Origin: Haemophilus haemolyticus_L
Lineage (GTDB): Bacteria; Pseudomonadota; Gammaproteobacteria; Enterobacterales; Pasteurellaceae
Direction of reading: 5' to 3'
NCBI RefSeq assembly: GCF_003490595.1
Contig: NZ_QQGY01000004.1
Location: 62,001-126,000, forward strand
DNA: 64,000 bases
In this document: one piece after another, positions 39,236-47,279 of the stretch
How the letters are laid out: the number at the start of each line of letters is the position of its first letter
How positions within the stretch are numbered: position 1 is the first letter of the stretch
Translations under genes and position numbers: made by a program
The notes under the pieces: model-generated
The model's input: only the letters and a program-made list of their open reading frames with translations
Database searches by the model: none
Told to the model about the DNA's origin: nothing

Positions 39236-39942
39236 CTTTGGAAAAGAAACCAATTTGCGTGGTATTAACGGGAGCAGGAATTAGTGCTGAAAGTGGTATT
39301 CCTACTTTTAGAGCGGAAGATGGATTGTGGGCTGGGCATAAAGTAGAAGAAGTTTGCACGCCTGAAGCCTTAAAGAAAAACCGTGCAAAAGTATTGGCGT
39401 TTTATAATGAACGACGTCGTAATGCACAAACTGCAGAGCCAAATGCTGCACACTTAGCTTTGGTTGAATTGGAAGAGTTTTATGAAGTTCATATAATCAC
39501 TCAAAACGTGGATGATTTACATGAGCGAGCGGGAAGTACTAACGTACTCCATTTACATGGTGAATTGAATAAAGCTCGCAGCAGTTTTAATACCGATTAC
39601 ATTGTTCCATGTTTGGGTGATCAACTATTAGAGGACAAGGATAATCACGGTCATCCAATGCGTCCACATATAGTCTTTTTTGGGGAAAATGTACCCATGT
39701 TTCCTAAAGCAGAAAAGTTAGTGAAAAAGGCAGATATTGTGATTGTTATTGGCACTTCATTACAAGTTTATCCAGCTAATGGATTGGTAAATCTCGCTCC
39801 ATATGGTTCACTTATCTATTTGATCGATCCTAATCCCAATACAGGATTTGTTCGTAAGAAAGTGATTGCAATAAAAGAAAAAGCGGGTGAGGGCGTTCCG
39901 AAAGTGGTCGCTGAGTTATTGGAGAAAATTAAAAAATCATAG
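39232..39942 (+). CDS. SIR2-family NAD-dependent deacylase-like protein lacking the zinc cysteines
   Basis: The 236-residue protein has the sirtuin NAD pocket (GAGISAESGIPTFR, residues 14-27), QNVDDLHERAG (91-101) and the catalytic His in HLHGEL (H109). In CobB the next ~40 residues hold four zinc-binding Cys; here this region (ARSSFNTDYIVPCLGD) has a single Cys. It is therefore a zinc-less sirtuin-type protein that may act as a deacylase, ADP-ribosyltransferase or NADase. It is coupled to the HAD nucleotidase-like gene. Confidence 0.85.
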   Translation: MTLEKKPICVVLTGAGISAESGIPTFRAEDGLWAGHKVEEVCTPEALKKNRAKVLAFYNERRRNAQTAEPNAAHLALVELEEFYEVHIITQNVDDLHERAGSTNVLHLHGELNKARSSFNTDYIVPCLGDQLLEDKDNHGHPMRPHIVFFGENVPMFPKAEKLVKKADIVIVIGTSLQVYPANGLVNLAPYGSLIYLIDPNPNTGFVRKKVIAIKEKAGEGVPKVVAELLEKIKKS

Positions 39943-39965
39943 AAAAACAACCGCACTTTTTAAAC

Positions 39966-39989
39966 AAATAGCGACTTCGGTCGCTATTT
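39966..39989. terminator. Bidirectional terminator with UUCG loop
   Basis: AAATAGCGAC (39966-39975), a TTCG tetraloop and GTCGCTATTT (39980-39989). It lies between the convergent sirtuin and RhuM-Fic genes. An uptake-signal core just upstream (~39949) precedes it. Confidence 0.85.
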
Positions 39990-39990
39990 A

Positions 39991-40989
39991 TCATTTTTTC
40001 TCTTGCTTAAGCATATGCATAATAAGCCTAATAAGTGTTTCTTTTTGTTTCGGATCAGATTCTGCAACTAACAAAGTAAGTGCTGCAAGGCCAGTATCAT
40101 TGATAACTAGATGTCCATTATGATCAAACAAATGCCCATTTCTATGTAAGAAATCTACAAATAAAAATGCACCGCTACGTTTATTACCATCTGAAAAAGG
40201 ATGGTTCTTGACGACAAAATAAAGTAAATGCGCTGCTTTTGCTTCAATGCTTGGATAAGCAGGTTCACCAAATACGCTTTGATCTAAATTGCCTAGAATC
40301 GCAGATAAGCCGTTATCTCGTTCACGTCCAAAGAGATCACTTGCTTCACCTTTTGCCATCAGCTGTGATTTTAACTCTGCTAGTGCAGAACAAGCCTCAG
40401 CATAAGTCGGTAATGTACCGCCTTGCTGTGTTTGTGGTTCGGCAAGTAAACCTTCATCATATTGTTGTAGCCATAAAAACGTATGTGTATAACGGCTGAT
40501 AATATCCACTAATCCACGGCCACTTTCTAGCGTTAATTCTGATGAATTTGCTGTTTTTTGAATAAGCGCAAGTGCTTGTTCTAATTCGTGAGCATTTTGC
40601 TGTAAATGTTTTTGGTTAATGGTATAGCCTTGAGTCAGATATTCTTTTAAACGTGCAGTTGCCCAACGGCGGAAACTAATGCCTTGTTTAGATTTTACTC
40701 TATAACCAACAGAGATAATCATATCTAAATCATAATGCTCAATTTCACGATTGACTTGGCGTTTACCTTCTTGGCGAACTATCCGGAATTTCCGGATAGT
40801 TGATTCTTTCTCAAGTTCTTCGTCATCAAATATATTGGTAATGTGCTCATTAATGGTGCGAATATCTTTACCAAATAACATAGCCATCTGCGCTTGGGAA
40901 AGCCAAACGGTGTCATTTTCAAATCTCACTTCCACTTGCGTTGTGCCATCTTGAGCTTGGTAAATTTCAATCGGGTTTTGGTTATTCAT
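39991..40989 (-). CDS. RhuM-family protein with C-terminal Fic/Doc domain
   Basis: The 332-residue protein has an N-terminal RhuM-type region (residues ~1-115: VWLSQAQMAMLFG, then YDLDMIISVGYRVKSKQGISFRRWA). A Fic domain follows with the complete motif HPFSDGNKRSG near 262-272. Fic enzymes transfer AMP or phosphate to target proteins; RhuM is named from a Salmonella virulence-island gene of unknown activity. No antitoxin-like gene or inhibitory helix is evident next to it. The intact motif suggests activity. The gene is convergent with the sirtuin. Confidence 0.9.
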   Translation of the reverse strand: MNNQNPIEIYQAQDGTTQVEVRFENDTVWLSQAQMAMLFGKDIRTINEHITNIFDDEELEKESTIRKFRIVRQEGKRQVNREIEHYDLDMIISVGYRVKSKQGISFRRWATARLKEYLTQGYTINQKHLQQNAHELEQALALIQKTANSSELTLESGRGLVDIISRYTHTFLWLQQYDEGLLAEPQTQQGGTLPTYAEACSALAELKSQLMAKGEASDLFGRERDNGLSAILGNLDQSVFGEPAYPSIEAKAAHLLYFVVKNHPFSDGNKRSGAFLFVDFLHRNGHLFDHNGHLVINDTGLAALTLLVAESDPKQKETLIRLIMHMLKQEKK

Positions 40990-41206
40990 ATTCTTTTCCT
41001 TAATAAGTCATATGTATATATAACCAGATAAATATGCATATTGTAATACAGATTATCTTATTTGCAAAAAATCTTCTAAAAATAACCGCTTTCAATATTC
41101 ACAAACGGCACAAGTTGTCGCTTCCTTTCATATAATTTTTCCATAAAGGAAGATTTTTTACTTCTTACATATCTATCAAGCCTTTAATTAATAAAAGGAG
41201 CAAATA

Positions 41207-41402
41207 ATGGCAATGAAAGTAATTATGGCAAGAGATCCACTTTTTGAGGATGTAAAAAAATATGTGCAACAACAAAAATTCGCATCTTGCTCAATGATTC
41301 AACGCAGATTTATGTTGGGTTTTAAGTACGGCGAAAGCAAAAAAAGGCGGATTTATTCGTATTAACCAGCAAGATGCAGGTGTGCCGAAAATGCACTTTT
41401 AA
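41207..41402 (+). pseudogene. Frameshifted remnant resembling the FtsK gamma domain
   Basis: After an AAAAGGAG site, ATG 41207 gives MAMKVIMARDPLFEDVKKYV and continues to IQRRFMLGFKYGES, resembling the FtsK gamma (DNA-binding) segment DPL...V.QRRF.IGY. An A7 tract (41339-41345) then shifts the frame, giving an early stop at 41365. Removing one A extends it to a stop at 41402. It may be a frameshifted gene or a small phage/island gene remnant. The family match is moderate. Confidence 0.55.
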
Positions 41403-41479
41403 AGTCTAGAAATGAAAGCATTAGATGCACTAAAAGCGATTGATTGCCTTCTAAACCCTTCTCAACAAGCGGTTGAATA

Positions 41480-41647
41480 ATGGAAAATTTTTGCGAAATT
41501 ACCTTCTGCCAACAAATTGGCAGCAACAAGCGACACAACCAAGATGCCCTTTTTAATGGCGAGGCGGTGTTTCAATATAAACTCAAAACGGCTGAAAAAC
41601 GCCTTGAAAACCGACCGCACTTTTCCTTTCATTTTTATTTTCCCTAA
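41480..41647 (+). pseudogene. N-terminal remnant of a PP2C-type protein phosphatase
   Basis: ATG 41480 overlaps the stop of a 22-codon tail fragment (41412-41480, MKALDALKAIDCLLNPSQ). It encodes MENFCEITFCQQIGSNKRHN, followed by QDALFNG and then runs into an uptake-signal core and a stop (55 residues). IGxNKRxNQDA is the N-terminal metal-site pattern of PP2C phosphatases. The rest of the domain (~200 residues) is missing. The tail fragment upstream is probably the end of a partner gene. Remnant status is clear; the family call is moderate. Confidence 0.55.
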
Positions 41648-41655
41648 CAGATCTG

Positions 41656-41661
41656 TATAAT
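41656..41661 (+). promoter_or_regulatory. Likely -10 element for the SpecificRecomb gene
   Basis: TATAAT preceded by CTG, 39 bases before the ATG of the next gene. No good -35 is visible, so only the -10 is annotated. Confidence 0.35.
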
Positions 41662-41699
41662 ATTTACCCTTTGAATATAAACGATTACAGGAGGAAAGC

Positions 41700-43655
41700 A
41701 TGATAAAACCAGATATTTTACCGCAATTTTTGCGTAATAAAGTCGAGGAAAATGATGCCTTTGGTCTTGTGGAAGGGCTGTGTCAATTATTACGTAGTAG
41801 CCCTACAGAAAAAATTACTCCAACCTTACATTTGTTTAAGTTTATCTTAAAGAACGATAAAGAATTAGGCTGTTCTGTTTCGAAATTATTATGTGGTTGG
41901 TTATGTGGTTTACGCCTTTACCCGTTGTTTATTAGTAGTGGTATTCTTACGCGTGGTGGTTTTGGACAGGAAATGAAAACGCGTATTTATGAGCGTTTTA
42001 ACCCCTCTTTTAAAGATGTTAATGATTTACGCGATATTTTTTATTTATTGTTTAGCGATAAAAATGACGCGCGCTGGATTGATGCCGTCCCATTAAAAAC
42101 GTGGCGAGGCGTATTTGGCGTTTTAACCCGTTATACAGAACAAAAAGATCGGGAACGTTTAAAAAATCATATTGAAAGTGAAGGGGTATTTGCCATTGAG
42201 ATGCTTTCAATTTGGATTGCGGCTGAAGATATGGATCCTGAACTGATGCGAATGGAACCCTCTCTGTTGAATGCTGATTCACCTTTTGTGGCATTGCACC
42301 ATGAAGTACAGAATTGGTTACAGGCGCGCCGCCAATCAACCGTTTTTGATGATAGTCATTTGCAGGTAATGTTTAGCCAATGTAAAAAATTGGTTGAGCG
42401 TTTGCAAAAACGTGGAGCAGTGGTGGGCTCTTCTTTAAATACGGCTTATTTATTGGAGCGTCTTTCTCAGACCTTAGAACGATTAGAAACCTTGATGGCG
42501 ATTTTTGTTTCAAATCGCTATTTACCACGCCGAATATTGTTATTAACCGGCTGTTTTGCCCGCGCAGCAGCAGAAAAACATAGCATCACCCGATTATGGA
42601 AACAAAGTTCAAGATTAATTTCACGCAGCATTACCCAAAATGCGGGCGATCATGGCGAGCATTACATTACGCGAGATAAAAAAGAGTACTGGGCAATGTT
42701 TTATTCTGCGGCAGGTGGTGGTGTATTAATTGCACTGATGGCGCTATTCAAAATCTATCTAGGTAGTATTATTGATGACAAAGTTTGGAAAGGGATTGCC
42801 GAAGGCTTAAATTACGGCTTAGGTTTTATGGTGATCTTTATGTTGCATTTTACGGTAGCAACAAAACAGCCTGCCATGACTGCAGCCCGTTTTGCTGAGG
42901 CTGTTGAGAAAACGCCTCAAGGCAAAAGCGTCAATATGAAATTAGCCCAATTATTAGTGGATGTATTTCGCTCTCAAAGTATTGCTGTGCTAGGCAATGT
43001 ACTTATTGCGATGGGATTGGCTGCATTGATTGCGTTTGGTTACCAATATAAAACAGGTGAGCCATTGATGAATGCTGATCAAATCGCTTATCAGTTGCAT
43101 AGCATTGATCCTTTTGCGGGAACCTTATGGTTTGCAGCCATTGCGGGTGTATGGTTATTCTGTTCCGGGATTATTTCGGGTTATTTTGATAACCGCAGCA
43201 ATTATTTGAATATGCGTATGCGTTTAACGCAACATCCGTTATTGAAAAAATTAATGTCTGAGAAATCTCGCGTTAAATTTGCTAATTATATGCATGAGAA
43301 TTATGGCTCGCTTATCGGTAACCTTTGCTTTGGTATGCTGCTTGGTATTACCGGTGTGGTAGGTTATTTAACGCACCTTCCGTTAGATATTCGCCATGTA
43401 GCATTTTCATCTGCGAATGTAGGCTATATTGCTGTGAGCGGACAATTCACCTATTCATTGCTTTTACAATGCATTGGTTTTGTATTGTTGATTGGTTTAG
43501 TGAATTTAATTGTCAGCTTTTCATTAACGCTTCGGATTGCACTGCGTTCTTTGAATGCGGAAATTGAGAGTTGGTGGCCAATTTGGCATGAAGTTTGCCA
43601 AATTGTGAAAAAACGGCCATTGAGCTTATTTCTTCCCGTTCAATTAGATAAATAA
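41700..43655 (+). CDS. Multi-pass membrane protein of the 'site-specific recombinase' (Gcr/SpecificRecomb) family
   Basis: The 651-residue protein has a soluble N-terminal half (~1-335) rich in helices and a C-terminal half with about six hydrophobic segments (from ~340: GGGVLIALMALFKIYLG, and others). The pattern is that of the family named after gonococcal gcr. The 'recombinase' name is doubtful: no Ser or Tyr recombinase motif is seen and the protein is clearly a membrane protein. AGGAGG precedes the ATG. It ends with an uptake-signal terminator, then IS remnant 1. Confidence 0.8.
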   Translation: MIKPDILPQFLRNKVEENDAFGLVEGLCQLLRSSPTEKITPTLHLFKFILKNDKELGCSVSKLLCGWLCGLRLYPLFISSGILTRGGFGQEMKTRIYERFNPSFKDVNDLRDIFYLLFSDKNDARWIDAVPLKTWRGVFGVLTRYTEQKDRERLKNHIESEGVFAIEMLSIWIAAEDMDPELMRMEPSLLNADSPFVALHHEVQNWLQARRQSTVFDDSHLQVMFSQCKKLVERLQKRGAVVGSSLNTAYLLERLSQTLERLETLMAIFVSNRYLPRRILLLTGCFARAAAEKHSITRLWKQSSRLISRSITQNAGDHGEHYITRDKKEYWAMFYSAAGGGVLIALMALFKIYLGSIIDDKVWKGIAEGLNYGLGFMVIFMLHFTVATKQPAMTAARFAEAVEKTPQGKSVNMKLAQLLVDVFRSQSIAVLGNVLIAMGLAALIAFGYQYKTGEPLMNADQIAYQLHSIDPFAGTLWFAAIAGVWLFCSGIISGYFDNRSNYLNMRMRLTQHPLLKKLMSEKSRVKFANYMHENYGSLIGNLCFGMLLGITGVVGYLTHLPLDIRHVAFSSANVGYIAVSGQFTYSLLLQCIGFVLLIGLVNLIVSFSLTLRIALRSLNAEIESWWPIWHEVCQIVKKRPLSLFLPVQLDK

Positions 43656-43662
43656 TCGTCTT

Positions 43663-43716
43663 AAGTGCGGTCAAATTTTAAGAGATTTTAAAACGCTTTG
43701 AAAATTGACCGCATTT
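43663..43716 (+). terminator. Inverted uptake-signal pair after the SpecificRecomb gene
   Basis: AAGTGCGGTCAAATTTT (43663-43679) and AAAATTGACCGCATTTT (43700-43716) pair over 17 bases with two mismatches. It lies five bases from the left end of IS remnant 1. Confidence 0.75.
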
Positions 43717-43761
43717 TGAACTGCACCCCAAAACCTGGACACCTAATTTGAGGTCCAGATT

Positions 43762-44154
43762 ATGTCCTACTCTTATCAATTTCGTTTGAAAATTATCAAA
43801 CTCGTCACCGAACAGGATTATGGTATCCGTGAGGTGGCTAAACTTCATAACATTCCCCATTCTGCCGTCATCTATTGGCTAAAAGCATTTCGTGAAAGAG
43901 GGCTTGATGGCGTAAAATCGCCTCATACAAACTTTCAAACACTAAAAATAGTGAAGTCAAAAATGAAAAAGAAAGACATTGAAATCCCGGAAACCACAGA
44001 CTTTTCACCTAAAGCGTTTAAAAAGTTACAACGAGAGCTCACCTTGGCTCGAGCGGAGATTGCTTATCTAAAGGAGTTGGAGGCGCTCGACCGTCAAAAA
44101 CAACGACAGAAAAAAGAAAACTCATTGAAAGATTTAAGCCAAACCACGCATTAA
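43762..44154 (+). pseudogene. IS3-family OrfA (helix-turn-helix), deletion-fused end
   Basis: The 130-residue product has the transposase OrfA helix-turn-helix (VTEQDYGIREVAKLHNIPHS, then YWLKAFRERGLDG) and a C-terminal coiled region (LARAEIAYLKELEAL). It is intact at its start. The normal programmed frameshift partner OrfB is deleted just after, so no functional OrfAB can be made. Confidence 0.8.
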
Positions 44155-44541
44155 ATGATTTACTTCGTGTGGCTAAAACGCCCGAAGTTTTCATTGGTAA
44201 AAAAGATGTTAGAACAAGGGCTTAGTCGGCTTAAACCGACAGAATGCCCTATTATTCATAGCGACCAAGGCGTATTGTATGGCACGTCGGAATGGGTAAA
44301 GATGTTGGAAGGTAAAGCAGTTCAAAGTATGAGCCGCCGAGGAAATTGCTACGATAATGCGGTGATTGAAAGTTTTTTTGCGATACTAAAATCAGAGTGT
44401 TTTTACTCTCGGACTTATCATTCAATCGCTGAATTCCAGGCTGGAATTGAAGAATATTTAGTGTATTACAACCAAAAACGCATTAAACTTGCTTTCAAAG
44501 GATTGAGCCCAGTGCAATACCGAGCTCAATATTTAAGTTAA
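44155..44541 (+). pseudogene. IS3-family OrfB C-terminal fragment
   Basis: The fragment starts beyond the deletion junction (~44179, RPKFSLVKK). It retains the second Asp of the DDE site in IHSDQG and the Glu in NAVIESFFAILKSE, but lacks the first catalytic Asp. It is therefore inactive. Confidence 0.8.
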
Positions 44542-44692
44542 CTAACCTGTCCAACTTTTGGGGGGCAGATCAAAGTGATAAAAAAATAGAGAATTTTAGG
44601 ATGTAATTACGCCATCACCGGATACGACGACATTTCCAACGTAAGAGGGTTTTGTAAGGCGTTTGTTCATTGATTAATCCTTAGGAAAATTA

Positions 44693-44723
44693 GCACAAGC
44701 GTGGACGCTTGCGCCATCGGAGG
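44693..44723 (+). repeat. 31-bp repeat, copy 1 (direct), with internal hairpin
   Basis: The 31 bases contain the near-palindrome CAAGCGTGGACGCTTG followed by CGCCATCGGAGG. They are identical to 46916-46946. The two copies flank the OLD nuclease gene. A 12-base palindrome (CTATACGTATAG, 44736-44747) lies between this copy and the stop codon of that gene. Confidence 0.9.
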
Positions 44724-44751
44724 GGATTTAGCGTACTATACGTATAGCATT

Positions 44752-46671
44752 CTAAAATAATGAGTTTATTTTCTTAAATAGGTTTTCAAAACGTTCAATC
44801 GTTTCTTGACTAAAATCACCCTTTGATAAACCTAGTTTGCTTGCAGTCATTGACGGTCTGTAATGATTATATCGAGATTTTCCAATGATTTTATTTATTT
44901 GTTGAATTACTGGTTTATTAGCATCTATAACTGATGCAGCTATATCGTCATATTCATCAAAAGCTGAATTAAAGAACTTCAAATACTCTTCAATACTAAA
45001 TAGATCCTCTAAATCAGCTATATTACCAACATTTCTAGAAAATTCATTGAAGAAAAGTATGCTTTTGTCTTTAATGATCTTCTGCTCAATAAGACTATTG
45101 AGCCTTGCCTTCCCTTTCTGATCAGTAAATGTATCTAATGCACAAACAATATTTAAATTTTGACCTTTTAGCAAAGAAATAAATGATGTAACTTTATCTA
45201 ACCCACCAACAGGAACAATTGTTATATCGTCCCTTATACCTTGTAGACCAGATTCTTCTAATATAGAAGACATCATTGTTAAATAGATTAAATCTGACAC
45301 TCCTTCAACCAATAGATTATTTTTATTAATAAAAAGATTTTGAGCTATATCATATCCAAGAGCAGCCTGTAATGGGAATAAAGTATCCGAATCTTTTTCT
45401 TCAATGGCATCTTTTATTGTTGTCCCATCTTTTGATTCATATACAGTCCTAACTCTTTCTAAACTATTATGTGGAACCATAAATGGTGAGTGTGTTGTAT
45501 ATATAATTTGATATTCTTTAGATAAATCATCTAAAAAATTCAATAGATCAGTTTGTGCTGCAGCATGAAGATTCAGACCTGGCTCATCTAATAATAAGAT
45601 ATATTGATTTGATTTATCCTCTTGAATTCTGCTAAACCAAACGATGAATGAAAAGAACCAATTAAATCCTTTACTGCGATTAGACAATGGCAGGCTAATA
45701 TGATGTTTATCACTCCAAATACGAATATTAAGATATTTTTCACTAGTATTTGGATAGTTACGGTTTATTTTGTTTTCAATATCAAATTGAAATCTTAGTC
45801 CGGTATTATTTTTCCAATATTTAAAAATATGTTGAGTAATTTCACTTGATGTAGCTTCAAGTTCTGCTTTAAAGTCTTCATAAGAATCTGGACTATTTAA
45901 ATCATCTAAATCAACATCAGCCAATTCTAATAATGCTTTAGCTGTTTTAGCATCCTGAGTAGTGGACTTGCTAATAGTCTCCAAATTTATTTCGGATGGT
46001 AATTCGTAATATTCATCAAAATACATAAACTTAGGCATGATTGGTTTAAGGTATTTTTGCCAAAGGTATGCCGCCAACCAGTTATCCCAATTTAAATCTG
46101 TAAAATAATTATCTTTAATATGAATTAATGCTTTAGAAAGTTTTTCTTTCTCAGAGTCATCTTCTTCTGATTTATGTCCATCAATAGCATCAAGAATTTC
46201 CTCTTTACTTGTTAATGTTTTAAGAATATTTAGATTTTCAGAGCTTAAATTATATTTGTTACCAATAAACTCTAGAAATTTATTTGTATTAACTTCTGGA
46301 TGAGTAACCGTTATACTATTGTTATACTTAGTAGTAATAGTAAACTCCCATTTGCTAATAACACCACACCCTAAATATTTTTCAATCTCACAGATTTCTT
46401 CTTGTTCAAGTAGGTAAGTGCAAGAAATGGCTTTTCCAATTTCACCAGATTTGTCGTATTTCTTTTTTTCTTTTCTTGGATAATCATGCGTTGGATTAAA
46501 TTTAAAATCACTATCATCAGAAAAGTAATTTGTTTTTGCGATTGCTTCTAAGATTGCTGTTTTTCCAGATTCATTTTTTCCGACAATAATTGTAATGTCA
46601 TCATCAATGGGAAATGATTGTTGTTGATCATAAGATTTATATTTGTGAACAGTAACGCCAGTAAGTTTCAT
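44752..46671 (-). CDS. OLD-family ATP-dependent nuclease (AAA ATPase plus TOPRIM)
   Basis: The 639-residue protein has an ABC-type N-terminal ATPase with Walker A GKNESGKT (31-38), a long helical insertion, a Walker B LLLDEPGLNLH and the His-loop TTHSPFM. A TOPRIM nuclease follows from ~450: LLVEGVSDLIYL with the conserved Glu, then VCALDTFTDQKG in place of the usual DxD. OLD proteins take part in phage exclusion. No UvrD-like helicase lies beside it, so it is not the paired Gabija type and is more like a stand-alone OLD. The gene is AT-rich and bounded by 31-bp direct repeats. The TOPRIM second motif is atypical. Confidence 0.88.
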   Translation of the reverse strand: MKLTGVTVHKYKSYDQQQSFPIDDDITIIVGKNESGKTAILEAIAKTNYFSDDSDFKFNPTHDYPRKEKKKYDKSGEIGKAISCTYLLEQEEICEIEKYLGCGVISKWEFTITTKYNNSITVTHPEVNTNKFLEFIGNKYNLSSENLNILKTLTSKEEILDAIDGHKSEEDDSEKEKLSKALIHIKDNYFTDLNWDNWLAAYLWQKYLKPIMPKFMYFDEYYELPSEINLETISKSTTQDAKTAKALLELADVDLDDLNSPDSYEDFKAELEATSSEITQHIFKYWKNNTGLRFQFDIENKINRNYPNTSEKYLNIRIWSDKHHISLPLSNRSKGFNWFFSFIVWFSRIQEDKSNQYILLLDEPGLNLHAAAQTDLLNFLDDLSKEYQIIYTTHSPFMVPHNSLERVRTVYESKDGTTIKDAIEEKDSDTLFPLQAALGYDIAQNLFINKNNLLVEGVSDLIYLTMMSSILEESGLQGIRDDITIVPVGGLDKVTSFISLLKGQNLNIVCALDTFTDQKGKARLNSLIEQKIIKDKSILFFNEFSRNVGNIADLEDLFSIEEYLKFFNSAFDEYDDIAASVIDANKPVIQQINKIIGKSRYNHYRPSMTASKLGLSKGDFSQETIERFENLFKKINSLF

Positions 46672-46778
46672 TTTATGCCCCTATAACAGTTGGTAATTAT
46701 GTTAATATGGTCATTTAAAAAATATATTTCAAGTTGACATCAGAAAAATTGTATTCCATACAATGATACATTCACCAC

Positions 46779-46865
46779 CTACCCCTGTTCCCAATAATCT
46801 GCCATCGAAAACCGAACCGCCTGTTCGAATTCAAACTGTTCTACATAAACTTTCAAGCTCTTCCC
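46779..46865 (-). pseudogene. Short coding remnant upstream of the OLD gene
   Basis: On the minus strand a stop-bounded frame of 28 codons reads GKSLKVYVEQFEFEQAVRF followed by SMADYWEQG. No start is present and I do not recognise it. Together with fragments at 46947-47106 it suggests decayed genes between the OLD gene and the ABC transporter. Confidence 0.3.
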
Positions 46866-46873
46866 CTACGATA

Positions 46874-46895
46874 GCGCAAGCGTCCACGCTTGTGC
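46874..46895 (-). repeat. Inverted 22-bp copy of the CAAGCGT hairpin repeat, possible terminator
   Basis: The bases GCGCAAGCGTCCACGCTTGT are the reverse of the hairpin core of the 31-bp repeat and are followed by T6. It could end transcription from the left; it faces copy 3 about 20 bases on. Confidence 0.75.
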
Positions 46896-46915
46896 TTTTT
46901 TCATTTTAGTTACAG

Positions 46916-46946
46916 GCACAAGCGTGGACGCTTGCGCCATCGGAGG
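46916..46946 (+). repeat. 31-bp repeat, copy 3 (direct)
   Basis: Identical over 31 bases to 44693-44723. It closes a 2.2-kb segment whose only intact gene is the OLD nuclease. Beyond it, the sequence is the end of an unidentified decayed gene. Confidence 0.9.
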
Positions 46947-47106
46947 CATCTTATGTGTTCGAACAAGCTGGCGACAAAGCAGCAGCGGAAAAATTCGTCA
47001 AGACAGTTTAAAATCAGCCATGTCTATTCAGGACAAACCCGCTGAAACACAAACTGAAGCAAAAACAGACAAAGAACCAACCGCACTTATTGCGAAACGT
47101 GATTAA
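46947..47106 (+). pseudogene. C-terminal remnant(s) of unidentified gene(s)
   Basis: Two readable tails lie here: YVFEQAGDKAAAEKFVKTV ending at a stop near 47010, and, in another frame, SIQDKPAETQTEAKTDKEPT ending at 47106, with an uptake core in frame. They may be one frameshifted tail. The 47118 terminator follows, so a gene once ended here. The family is not recognised. Confidence 0.45.
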
Positions 47107-47117
47107 AATAAACAAAG

Positions 47118-47146
47118 ACGGGGCTGAATAAAGCTCCGTTTTTTAT
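47118..47146 (+). terminator. Rho-independent terminator before the ABC transporter
   Basis: ACGGGGCT (47118-47125), loop of six, AGCTCCGT (47132-47139) with one G-T pair, then T-rich sequence. It ends the remnant gene upstream. Confidence 0.85.
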
Positions 47147-47279
47147 TCTTTCTCTCTTGCAGATCTTATTTGAAACGTATCTCTTATTACATTTCATTAT
47201 AAATAATGCATTTCCATTCTTTTCTCACTGATTCAAAATTTTTTACTATATCGTTACGTAAACGATCAAATTATAAAAA

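Larger units (their letters stand above)
43721..44568 (+). mobile_element. Decayed IS3-family (IS150-like) element, copy 1
   Basis: The left end CTGCACCCCAAAACCTGGACA (43721) is the imperfect inverted repeat of the right end ...TGTCCAACTTTTGGGGGGCAG (44568). Between them are an orfA and a truncated orfB. The 848-base element is much shorter than the ~1.2-1.4 kb of intact relatives, so an internal deletion has removed the 5' part of orfB. No target duplication is visible. A related copy lies at 50297-51096 in the same orientation. Confidence 0.88.

Noticed and set aside
41700..43655. True site-specific recombinase
   Set aside because: There is no serine or tyrosine recombinase motif and half the protein is transmembrane; the family name is probably a misnomer.
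44752..46671. Gabija (GajA-GajB) defence pair
   Set aside because: No UvrD/PcrA-type helicase gene lies on either side, so only a stand-alone OLD-like protein is supported.
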